From NCBI GenBank assembly GCA_015039365.1, contig WION01000071.1, positions 124,001 to 188,000 of the forward strand: DNA of 64,000 bases, written 5' to 3'. How positions within the stretch are numbered: position 1 is the first letter of the stretch; each line of letters begins with the position of its first letter. A model generated the notes under the pieces. The model was given only the letters and a program-made list of their open reading frames with translations, was not told where the DNA came from and did not search any database. The translations under genes were made by a program, and so were the position numbers. This document shows, in pieces, positions 1 through 12,300 of this stretch. This stretch comes from Amanita rubescens. Its lineage: Eukaryota > Basidiomycota > Agaricomycetes > Agaricales > Amanitaceae.

Positions 1-417
1 GCAGAAACATAGAGACTAAATAGTATAAATAGTAAGACGGCAAAGTGCTAGCCATTCGATGGCATGACAGACGTCTTGTGCGCTAACCAGTCAATGGCGC
101 GGTGTTTGGGGTACTTGATTTGCATTCCTATAAAAGCAGGTAGAAATGTTAGCAGTAGCAAACGACAGCAATGCAGTAATACATACTATTTTCAATATGA
201 TCAGATTGTCAAGAAGGTGGCAGCACCAGTGGCCCGGCAGAGGACGACAAGATGAGAGGAGGCAAAAAGATGGAGACAGTGACATTTTTCATTTCTGCAA
301 AAGCACGTAGTGTTAGCGATAGCAAAACAGAAGCAATGTTGCAATACATACTATTTTTGGTACGATGAAGATTGGAGTGAGCAGACGACAGCAAGATGAC
401 AAAGATGACGAGGGGAA
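1..417. other. Left-edge stretch without a supported gene
   Basis: No convincing coding sequence. The block around 147-215 (tracts like cagcaatgcagtaatac then atactatttt) recurs imperfectly about 165 bp later at 310-360, so the stretch is itself built from a diverged short duplication that leads into the purine-rich repeat beginning near 420. Open frames on either strand here are a by-product of the repeated tract. Confidence 0.4.
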
Positions 418-419
418 AA

Positions 420-690
420 GGTGGTAAGAAGGTGGCAAGAAGGAAGTGACAAGAAGGCGACAAAAAGGAAGTGACAAGAAGGCGACAAGAAGGAAGCGAC
501 AAGAAGGTGACAAAAGGGAAGCGACGAGGGCGACAAGAACGCAACAAAAAGGATGTGACAAGAACGCAACAAGAAGGATGTGACAAGAACGCAACAAGAT
601 GGATGGAACAAGATGGCGACAAGATGGATGGAATAAGACGACAAGATGGAAGAAACAAAAAGGCGCCAAGATGGGAGCGACAAGAAGTAG
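420..690. repeat. Purine-rich degenerate tandem repeat (GACAAGAAGG type)
   Basis: The plus strand is almost pure A/G over about 270 bp and is made of variants of a 10-12 bp motif (gacaagaagg with insertions gcg, gaa, tgt). The repeat lies just downstream of the stop codon of the minus-strand gene that ends at 698. Long Ser/Leu/His-rich open frames on the minus strand through this tract come from its composition and are not taken as genes. Confidence 0.75.
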
Positions 691-697
691 AGGCAAT

Positions 698-3148
698 TCA
701 ATCCATTTTTTCGCTGATTTTCTCCAGCAGGGGCCTATCAACATCACCAAGTGCAATGACAAATAGGACGTTAAACGATACAGCCATTGCTCCAGGGTGC
801 ATCGATCCACTGTACGTGAAAGTGCCGACAGCATAACCGACCATCACGAGTGTATCGGGGGGAAGGTCACATGGTTGGTTGTCGGATCCTCTATATAATG
901 GGAGCTCACGTAATTGGTCCATATTTGTATTGGTGAAAAGAAAGTCTTCGACATGGCGCGCATCGTAAATAGGAACTACAGGATTTTAGCAACGCATACA
1001 AGGACGGGAAAGGAATACATACCTTGTTCGTGGAAGCCCAACGATCCAGAATAGGTTGAAGATGATGCAGCATTTTTGAATGTAATAGGCCTTCTTCCGC
1101 GCCACGACGGTGTCGCAGGGCCTATATCATGGTTAATTTGTAAACATAAGGAGGAGACGATGACGTACTGGCAGAGCCAACATTAGCACCTTCGCGGCGC
1201 GTGCCGAAAATCATATTACCATCCGAAAGAGCGCCGAGGAACATTTTAGTTCCCATAACATTTCCAATGAATGCAATGGCACGTTGATATTCGGTTGAAA
1301 AAGGGCAAACAGCGATTCGGCGGACTTGATAAGAGTTCGACGTTCCACTCCATCCGGGAGTTACCAACTCGCACTGTGATACTATTCCTGCTGTTAGGAA
1401 TACAGCAGTCTGGCGCCGGCCCTGCTGTGGAGCCGGAGTTGACAGTAACAGGCGGTCGCCATCGCGGGTCACAAGTGAAGGAGAAGCGCGCGAAGGGTTG
1501 ACATAAGGGGAATGGTTCCTGAACCGGATCGCGCAGCGGAATCGCCTAGTGAAGCAAGAGTCAATATTGCATAAATTTAATGTTAAATACACACCTCCTG
1601 GTAACCGCATCACCACGTAGTGCAGCCCATGTTGGTGAGTAATTCTCGGTGTAATGGAAACTGTTAACGCTTGCTTGTTGACCAAATGGCATCATTTCCG
1701 CGAAGCTAGCATATCGGTGAGAAAACAATATTGGAAACATTATAAGTATAACAAACTCACGTTAATTCAGGCACTTTCGTACTATAATCGCGCCGCAGTT
1801 TAGGATCTTGGCCTTCGAGAGGCATTAGTTCTGTATCAACCACATCGAATTTGTCCCATTGCTCGTCATAGTCGGAATCGTCAGGCGGGGTAAAGCCTTC
1901 TATGGGTGGATAGATTAACCTGTAGAAATTAGAATGAATTCGGCAAAGCAAATGCGTGACGCACTGGCTGCGCGTAGGGGGGTACGGTATGGAAGGAACA
2001 AGTTCGACCGCGCGCCGCAAACTACGGGAACGTTGCGTAACAGGCGGAGCAGGGGAAGTTGAACGCATGCGGCTCTTGCCTTTGGTGGACCGTGACTTCA
2101 GCGGGTTTTCATCTTCCGAAGGTTCCCATGCAATACCGTCAACGTCTTTCGCACCATCTATGCCTGATTCCCTAAAAAAACGATAAGACGCAATGAAACA
2201 GAGATTTCTAATAAATATACAACACACATCGAGGTTTGTTCAGTGGACTTTTCTATGTCATCCAGCGTAATCTGTTTCCCAGACCTAGCAGCCGACATTT
2301 TAGCAGGTGAAGTTTTTGAGGGCTTAGCGGTTGATGACTTGGCAGCTGACTTATGAGGCGACGATTTAGCTGCCGTAGATAGAGGGGTTTTTGGTCTAAA
2401 TATCAAGTCAGAAAAAGGTAAATCTTAAGCATAAGAAAAAGGGTACGACGATTTAGCCATATATTGAGCCTTGGAAGAGGGTGTTCGTCTTTTAAAAGTA
2501 AAATCAGCACATGCAGAATATTTAAACAGGAAAGAAACTCACGTGCGCTTGCGGGCAGCCGCATCATCAACAACAGCTTCTTCTTCATCCGAAGAAATGC
2601 TACATGAAAGTAAGTAAAGGAAAGGAACAATAATGAAGTAGACGCACGCTACTGCATCGGGGGATTCAACACTGGCAGCAACTTCGGGGGAGGACGGGAA
2701 AGGTGAAGCAACACGGGGTTTTTTCGGATCATGGCGGCCATCATCGGAACTAGTACGCAATATCAGGTATGTATCAGCTTTGACAAACAAAAACAAGTAA
2801 TGCTCACGATGGTGTAGTAGAGTCGCGCGCCGCAGCTTTCCGACCCTTGCGCTTTGCACTGATTGAAATGAGTGGATAGGTAAGTGCAGGACAAAACAAT
2901 AGCAACAAGTACTGACCTAGATCCAGCTTTTTTGCCAAGGCTAGCCACAAGAGGCGTATCGGAATCAGTTCTATACAAGTTACCCTATCAGTGTAGAAAC
3001 GACGACTAAACAAATGCACCTTACTCGACGATTTCGGAGGACTTGACGCCCTTTTGGGTACGTTTCCTGCTGAAAAGGAAATAAAGACATTGCGCCTCAA
3101 ATAAGTTATAACGACATACGGACTAGTATTCCCTTTCGACGCGGGCAT
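698..3148 (-). CDS. Multi-exon protein of unknown function
   Basis: Start ATG at 3148; the last exon ends with TGA at 698-700. Short open blocks with splice-like borders alternate along the minus strand. First comes a Ser/Lys/Pro-rich low-complexity N-terminal half (residues such as KRASSPPKSSS near 3050, KSSAKSSTAKPSK near 2340). A central acidic block follows (DDSDYDEQWDKFD near 1870). The C-terminal half is probably folded, with blocks containing PGWSGTSNSYQVRR, GTKMFLGALSDGNM and, in the last exon, VMVGYAVGTFTYSG. I do not recognise a named domain. The basic, disordered N-terminus could suit a nuclear protein, but that is inference. Exon borders were not resolved. It is divergently arranged with the gene beginning at 3337. 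Confidence 0.5.
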
Positions 3149-3336
3149 GATTTTGGACTAATGAAAGGAGAGCCGAAGAACAAAATGGATGCGATCCAAC
3201 TTGTGGCAAGGAGGAGATAGGCGAAAGCGATAGACAGCCAAACGACGGCCCTTATATATTAGAACCGCATGGCACACAAAAATCACGCCCAAAAAACCGT
3301 ACTTGAACATCGCACCATGTCAAATGCAACGTAAAC
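3149..3336. promoter_or_regulatory. Shared divergent promoter region
   Basis: These 188 bp separate the start codons of the minus-strand gene (3148) and the plus-strand gene (3337), so they should hold both promoters. The sequence has a TATA-like tatatatt at about 3254-3261. No other element was recognised. Confidence 0.35.
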
Positions 3337-6300
3337 ATGTTCTTGGACGAAGCGTCTAGTACGTCGCAAAGGAAAAGGGTACGGTATGGGCATGAACACC
3401 ATTATGCCAAAATCCACGTAAGTCCGATTCGTCTTCTAGAAACCTGTCAGCGAATTAAGAGCACATTAGTCATCGAATTCATTGCAGCTGCACGACACGA
3501 AGCCAGTAAAGTGCTCACGGAGATGAACACCAGTAGCCGAACAAAATCAAAACGACGAAAACTACGTAAGTCACGTCCAGCACCTAGTAAAGATTGACAG
3601 CAAGTCACCAACGAACGCATTACAGTCGTACGACGCGTCTACACAAGAGCAAGAGCGAGCATGAACACCAGCACCCGTAAATCAAAACAAGAAAAAGAAA
3701 ATCAAATTAAGCAGATATGGCAACTGTGATGCATGTCAACTATGACAACGACAACGCATGCGAGGAAAAAAGGCATTAAGAAGGCAGAGAAGAACGATAT
3801 CAAAGGTGACGGTTACGTCAATGCCAATAGTTCGTGGAGCAGCGCCCACTCATGGACATAAATGATTCAATCGAAGGCAGCTCACCAAATTTGCACGAAG
3901 AAAGGGCAGGATCGCACGCAATGTAGAAGCTGTCGGCCTGGCAAAGTATGACAGGGAAACCACCTGGCGAAGGAGCAGCACTCGCTCTCGGACATAAATG
4001 ATTCAATCATCACCAAATTAGCACGCACAGTGAGCAGAATCGCATGCAAAGTAGAAGCAGACGACCTGACAAAGTAAAACAGGGAAACGAACATCACCAC
4101 TTGGCGATGTGATGCCTACCGGTCCGGAGATGCAGCACCCAAGTCAACCAAATCTGCACACGGACGGTACTAAACGATTCAATCGAAGTCAGGTCACAAA
4201 ACAGTGCACGAACGGCGAGTAAAATCGCATGCAAATTAGAACCTCACTGCCTGACCACTGCCGACAGGGAAACGATCGTCGTCACTTGGCGATGTGATGC
4301 GTGGCGACCCTCCGGAGGGCCAGCACAAAATATACAGCACCCAAGTCAGCCCATTGAATATCGCACCCCAAGCTCGCCACCCGAATCATCTAGCTGTCAA
4401 TTCGTGAACCCATATGATGAAAAGCGAGTACAACATCAAGGACGCCAGTAAGTAAGAAATCTAACAGCAGATCAAAGGCACTAATCAACGGTATCAAGGT
4501 CAAAAACTGGAGAAAATTGCGATCGAAAGAGCGCAATTTCGACGAGCAGGCATACAACTAGCAGAACTGACAAAGGTACGAACAACGTTCCATCAGGGGC
4601 GGTGTTACAACACGGTACGGACTCCCGCATTATGCTTACATGATACGTCGGACATATTCATTTCTTTATGCCTACCTTACTCGTCATCCCCCTTATGCTC
4701 GATTCATACGGACAAGCTCGTTTCTTTATCCATACCATCCCTTATTCCACATATGACGCCGTCCTTATACCTACTTTCGTACTTACCATTATTCACTAAT
4801 TAGTACGTCTCATTGTACTTGCTAGTATAAGTACCGCATGTATTCTAGAGTCGAACCCTAAGTTCGACTTAGCTGTTTATTGTCGTCTGGCAATATAACC
4901 CTAACTCTTAACTCATCTACCACAATCGTCCTCAGATCCTAAGTCAACGTCTTGACTTAGAATTGAACTTATAATCTTAACGTTTGACTTAAGACTTGTA
5001 ATCGTGACTAGAGTTGCCGCTGCAACTTAGGTTGAGATTAACGAGTTCGTAACAATTAAGTCGAACTTATCAATAAGCCTGAACATCGATTCATTGGCAT
5101 TTGATAACACACACTTCGACGAACTTCCGGAAAGCCAGCCCGTAGGTTACTGGCCACGTTGTCAAAACGGATTGGAGAGCTCCACCAAATAGAGCTACAC
5201 GAGATCGTAAAGGGAACTACGTTCTTGACGGATACTACGTCAGACTAAACGGTGCAAAACGAATCTGGGAAGATTTAGGAGGAAATCCAGTTAAAGACCA
5301 AGAATTCTGGATACCACAAAAAGAAACTAGACCTCCGAACGAATCATACTATTACTTCGCAGATCTATATCTTCAAGAACAGCACATCAGATTCGATCAC
5401 CTCACAGAACGTTGGATAGCATCCGAAACACAAGACTTTGTCCCTAACGAATACTTCAACACCCCTACTTGGATAAAAGGGACTGTTGACGCTCTACCAG
5501 AGAACTTAAGACCGAGAACTCTCCTTCCCACACCGACAACTACAAAAGGCAAAAAGAAAGCAAACTTTGGCCTAAACGATAGTGAATCCGAGAAAGAAGG
5601 AGATACAGATCAAGAACCCGATCTATCCCTTGATTTTCTCAGTGACCTTTCAGTTGGAACGACACCAACACCTGCCCAACAACCGACCAATCCCGAACCA
5701 GGTCCTTCGAACCTTAAAGAAGAAAAGGACGAAGAAGACCCGTTTGACCCTGACAGAATCGAAGTAGACGAACCTAAACCCGACCCAACCCCACCACGCA
5801 GAGATCCATCACCCCCACCATCACCAAGAATGTCTGGAGGAAGTACAGACCCTATACCCAACCCACGAACCCCTAGTCTCATCGGAGATCTCCCGGAATT
5901 CAAAGGGAAGCGAAAGGATGCCAACACGTTCATAGAAGACATCGAAATCTTCTTTGATATGAACCCTGAACGGATGAACACAGACCGTTTAAAAATCCTT
6001 GCCGCCTTGAATAAAATCTCAGATGGGGCCAGACAATGGAAGAAGAATAAATTAGCAGAATTACGAAAATCTCGCGCTACCACCGAAGGAGGCGTTACGA
6101 GACCTGCTTTATTCGATGATTGGGATGCATTTAAACTGTCATTCTTGACAGATTGGGGAGAAGTTGATCCAAGTGGAAACGCGTATACAAAGATTCTCAA
6201 TCTACAGAACAGATCGTCTATGAAAGGAAAGAAACAGATGACCTTACCTAATTACGTCAACCAGTTCAAGGAACAAATTACGAAAGCCGGAATCAAAGGA

Positions 6301-9300
6301 GAAGCAGCATTCCATATGTTCGGAAAAGGACTTACAGCACCGGAGTTCGAAAAAGCAATGCTCATGAATCCAAAAACATTGCAAGATTGGTACGACATTG
6401 CTATCAAACTCGACAACATCCGAACCCGTTCATACGCTTATTCCCCTCGATCTGGAAATGGTCACTCATCATCCTCTCACAATGACGAATCATGGGCTAT
6501 GCAGATCGATCATAAATATCTAGAAAAAGACGAAGACCCAGAATTAGAACTTATGATCAGATCCATGTCCAAAGAAGAAAGAGAACGCTATATCAGAGAC
6601 GGTTTATGTTTTATCTGCGGAATCAAAGGACACATGTCAGGGCAATGCCCAAAGAAGAAAAGAAACAAAGGGAAAGGCCGATTTAAAGGAGGAAAGAAGA
6701 GAGGATTCACGCCCAAACGTCACATTCGAGCTGCATCAGAAGATGGTGACGGAAATTGGGAAGAAGAAGTCCGAGAGTCTAAACCAAATTACACAAAGAA
6801 CATCCGAGCGCTGATGAAAGGGATGTCAATTGACGAAAAGAATGATCTATTGCTATCTCTCGCCGACGAAGATGAGGATTTTTAACAGTGGGACTCATGA
6901 CAGTGGATGAAATCCCAGAAATATCAGATTCAACTCTCGATATATCCCGTGTAACAGTACAATCTATTTCACAACAAAGATTATCTGTCCCTATCAAAGT
7001 TGAAACTGAAAACAACACTGAAAATCTCGTCGCCCTTATCGACTGCGGAGCCGAAGGGATATTTATCGACAAAAGGATAGCACACAAATGGAGAAAACGA
7101 AAAACTTCACGACCAATTAAAGTTTATAACGTCGATGGCACCATAAACAAAGAAGGAGAAATTGATGAACAATGTCTTATCACCTTCGAAATGAACAGAA
7201 AACGCATGACCGAATGGTTTTACGTATCAGCAATAGGAAAACAAGAGATTATACTGGGGCTTCCTTGGCTAGAGAAGCATAACCCTGACGTAAATTGGAA
7301 AGAAAAGACTCTAGAGTTCCGAGACTCAGAACAGGACAAAATCAAGGCATCACTTCGGAGCATCTGTCAACAGATTGACAGAATAGCTATGCCTGAATGG
7401 GAAGAAGATCTCGTCATCGGATATTTGATGTCACACAAAGGATCACAGATGACAGATCACGGATGGAACACGCATACATTTGAGGATATAGGAAGCTGGT
7501 CAGAAGACGAATACGACCAAGTAACTATCGCACGATATACACCAGCTCAACAAATGGAACACAAATACCATCAAACAGAGGAGGTTTACACGCTCCCTCC
7601 TGAATACTCGGCATGGAAAGACGTATTCGAGAAAAAAGCAAGTGAACGATTCCCAGAAAGCCAATCTTGGGATCACCAGATAGAACTTCGCGATGATTTC
7701 ATACCAAAAAGAGGAAAAATTTATCCCTTATCTCCCAAACAGCAGAATACACTGGATGAATGGATCAAAGAACACGTCGAAAAAGGCTACATCAGACCGT
7801 CGAAATCACCGCAGGCATCACCTTTCTTCTTTGTAGAAAAGAAAGAAGCACAAAAACTACGACCCTGCCAAGATTATCGATATTTGAACGAATACACTAA
7901 ACCAAATGCATATCCACTACCTCTTATTTCCGATCTTATGATCAAACTCAAAGATTCGGAATACTTTACGAAATTGGATATCCGATGGGGATATAATAAC
8001 GTTCAAATCAAGGAATCTGACAGATGGAAGGCCGCCTTTATCACCAATCGAGGTTTATTTGAACCTAATGTCATGTTCTTTGGATTACGAAATTCACCAG
8101 CAACATTTCAAGCTATGATGGACGATTATTTCAGGGATTTTACAGAAAAAGGATGGCTCGTCATCTACATGGATGACATGCTAATACACGCGCGCACTAA
8201 AGAAGAACTCGAGATTCGAACAAAACAAGTACTTGAACGATTACAGAAACACGATCTTTACCTCAAGCTTGAAAAGTGTAAATTCGCTGCCAAAGAAGTT
8301 GATTTTCTAGGCACCGTCATATCCAAAAATACAATAAAAATGGACCCGATCAAACTTGCCGGAATCAGGGACTGGCCAACCCCTTCTACCGTTAAACAAG
8401 TTAGATCCTTTTTAGGATTCGGAAATTACTATCGAAGGTTTATTTTCGGATTCGCCCACCTTGCACGACCCCTCCACGACCTAACGAAGAAAAACAAATT
8501 ATGGACATGGACCGCAGAATGCCAAGTCGCATTTGATCTATTAAAAGAACGCTTCACATCCGCACCTGTCTTAATGATGCCCAATGTTAACAAACCCTTT
8601 ATTTTACAAACGGATGCATCAGACCGCGCTATCGGAGCAGTTCTCATGCAGAAAGATGACAATGGCGACTTACACCCATGCGGATACCTATCCCACGCTT
8701 TAACGCCGACTGAAACACGATGGCAAATCTACGACCGAGAGTTATTCGCCATCTACTACGCTCTTTACAACGAATGGAGATACCTACTTGAAGGAGCAGA
8801 ACACCCTGTCACTATTCATTGCGACCACAAGAACCTACTCTACTATCGAGAACCACAACGTCTTACGAACCGCCAAGCACGATGGTGGAACGACTTGTCT
8901 CGATTTAATATTAAATTAACCCACGTCCCCGGAGCAAAATTAATAATAGCGGACGCCCTATCCCGCCGACCCGATCATATGACAAAAGACGAACCAGAAG
9001 AGTTAATAACGATGCTCCCAAAAGAACTCTTTGTTCGCACAATCGCCGAAGATCTCCGTGACAGAGCAATAGAAATAACTGTCAAAGACGAATTTGCTCA
9101 ATCAATCAAGAAGTGTCTAAAAGAAAAAGGAACGCCACCTTTACGCACTGCCCTTTCTGATTGGACCCTTGACGAAGAATTAATCCTGTACAAAGGGAAA
9201 TCATTTATTCCCCCTGACACTGATCTTCGCCGAGATATTATTAGAGATTTTCATGAATCACCAACAAGCGGACACCCTGGTTTCTTCAAAACACTCGCCT

Positions 9301-12300
9301 TATTAAAGGAATATTACTGGTGGCCATTGATGTCAAAAATGGTTAAACAGTTTATTGACGGATGCACGGCATGTCAACAAATGAAATCAAATACACACCC
9401 TACTGCCGCACCTCTGATGCCAATCAAGTCTCACGCACACCGACCCTTCCAACAAATAACTATGGATTTCATAACCGATTTACCCACAAGTAACGGTTTT
9501 GATTCTATCTTTATCGTGGTCGATCAAGGACTTACAAAGGGAGTAATTCTCATGCCTTGTAATAAAACTATCACCGCCGACGAAACCGCCGACCTCTACA
9601 TTCGGAATGTATTCAAAAACTTCGGTTTACCCGACATTATGATCTCCGATCGAGGACCACAGTTCGCATCACATGTCTTTAACGGCATAATGGACTCATT
9701 AAAGATCAAACACAAAATGAGTACCGCCTTCCATCCACAGACTGATGGACAAACGGAGCGATATAACGCCGAATTAGAAGCTTATCTCCGAATATTCTGT
9801 GCCTACGAACCAGATACTTGGAACAAGATGATACCAATAGCACAATTCGCGCATAATTCACGCACTCATGAAGCATTGAAACAATCGCCCTTTCAATTGA
9901 TGTATGGAACATCCCCGGTTGCACTTCCCCTTGTCTCAAATAAGACAAATACACCAACCGCCGATAACCACATCAACTCCTTGTTCCGCGCACAAGAAGA
10001 AGCACTCGCCGCACATGATCTAGCACGAGCTAAGATGATGGAGAGAACAACGAGAAAGACTAAACCGTTCAAAGTCAATGACAAAGTATGGTTAGAGTCT
10101 AGGAACCTGAAGATTCCTTATCAGAGCAGAAAGCTCGCACCTAAACGAGAAGGTCCCTTTTCCATTAAAGAAGTCTTAGGACCAGTGACATATCGTCTCA
10201 CGCTACCAAGACAATGGAAAATTCATAACGTATTCCACGCCGCCTTACTAACGCCGTTCAAAGAAACTTCCTTTCATGGAACAACGGAAACGAGGCCCCC
10301 TCCCGATCTGATCGAAGCAGAACAAGAATACGAAGTAGAAGCACTGCTTGCACATCGCAAGTTTAGAGGGAAATTACAATTTCTTGTAAAGTGGAAAGGC
10401 TATGACACCAGCGAAAACACATGGGAACCAGAAAATAACTTGACGCATATGGAAGACCTCCTTCTAGAATATAAAAGACGAAGGAAACTCTGAGATGTCA
10501 TTCACATACCAAGTTACTATGCAGAATGGAAACGACACCACCGACGCCGTTCAGCACTTCCCCTGGTCCGAATTCTATGCTGGAGAGACCATTGACACCC
10601 GATTCACCACTTCCGCTGGACCCCACCGACCTCAACTCGTCCTTCATACCACCGACACCGACGAAGAAGACGCTGACCCGAACGACTTCGTTGATGTTTC
10701 CCACAGATCTCCCGATCAAACCTCGTCTCAGACGATCCCGGTCACTCCCACCGAAACCCAGGAAACCCACCACGGAACATCAGAAACTCTGGCTGTACCT
10801 GGACGAATTACGGAAGATCGCAATAGCCGACCCATCCCACCTAGAAACGCTGAAGACATTAGCGTTACCTTACATAGAGAGACGGTACTTGCCGGTCACG
10901 CTTCGACTCAATCTCATAACGAATCTATTCGAGGCAACGACCAGAGTCACGGTACAGATGGGACTAACCGCGATATGGCTGGCTCCATCATACGAACCAC
11001 CCCCGATCTCTATCTCAGTTATCACGGAATTACTACTTACACCAAGGTTAGAGACCGCGTCACTCTGATCTGTAACGCCGCTAGACTACAGGTCGACATC
11101 TTTGACCAAGAAAGGATAGCTCGAGTCTGGCGACTCCTCATGGATTTCCGAACCGCCACTACCCTTGCCGGTCAAGCCCGAGATCAGTACAACTATCATT
11201 GTGCCGATTTAATCGAAACGTTTGTAAACGTTACATCACTATATTGGGAAGACGTTCATCCGAAAGGAGGAAATCTAGATCAACTGGCGATAGATCTATT
11301 ACGACGACTTCTCACAGCTGACGTCGAGCGCTATATCATCCTTGCTATAGAAAGCATTGACGATCAAAGGTTTGGACTAAAAATACAGCCTCACGATCAG
11401 AATAACAGGATCGCTGTCAACCATTGGTTTCGCGCTACCGAAGCTACACCCGACCGACACCGAGCAACTAGATGCATTATGGAGACAGATCGTAAATCGA
11501 GAGAAATCTGGTGCCTCACCGGAAAGATCCGAGATCTCCTGTCCAGTATCCAAGGAGACACAGAATGGACTACAGCCGAATTCGCAGACGGAGTTCCCTT
11601 GCATCAACTCACTAGCGACCACATTGCGCAGATCAATAATGCGATCAGCGATCTCGATCTTCATCGCCGAATCCGTACAACAGGCGATCTCATTGAGGAA
11701 GAACCGAAACGAGATAAGAAGGCTCCTCCTCCTCCTCGATCCGCATCACCCCCAACCACCACCGTTATTCGCCACGGAGTCTGGAATATTCCTGTCCCCA
11801 CTACTCGACGAAACGACACTCCGCCTTCTCGACGACCTACGACCCGCAGTATGACTAATGCCGCTAACCAACGCCCCCATCGTTACAACCGCTGCATCCA
11901 CTGCCGAGGCAAACATGCCTCTGAGGATCACCATCTCGCTACTACAGTTCCTCCTGTGTCTACTTTATCTACACGCGCTCCCATGCGCCGACGCGATCCG
12001 ACGCCCGATCCTCCCACTAAGAAGAAAGGACGTTCTCGAACTACCACAAATATCGCCAATACCCCCGCTTCCACTAGCCGCCGCCCTCATCAGCCGAAGA
12101 AGAAGGGAAAGAAGAAGGCACACCACGCGTCACAGTGTCAGGCATGCGTCAATGGACGACAATGCGACGGAGCCGACGACGATGCCTGCGGCCTCTATGG
12201 CGACTACGGCTATCAGCACGACGACGTCGCCATGCACAACATGAACACCTGAACGTTTTGTTGTTGCGGTCAACAACGTAGGGGAGAGCTAGTGTTACAA

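Noticed and set aside
209..834. Several overlapping minus-strand open frames rich in Ser, Leu, Pro and His
   Set aside because: They are the complement of the purine repeat at 420-690; several frames are open at once, and none has a motif.
10526..11068. A separate 180-codon gene in the gypsy element
   Set aside because: It is more simply the true frame of the N-terminal part of the third element protein, merging into the longer frame near 11060.
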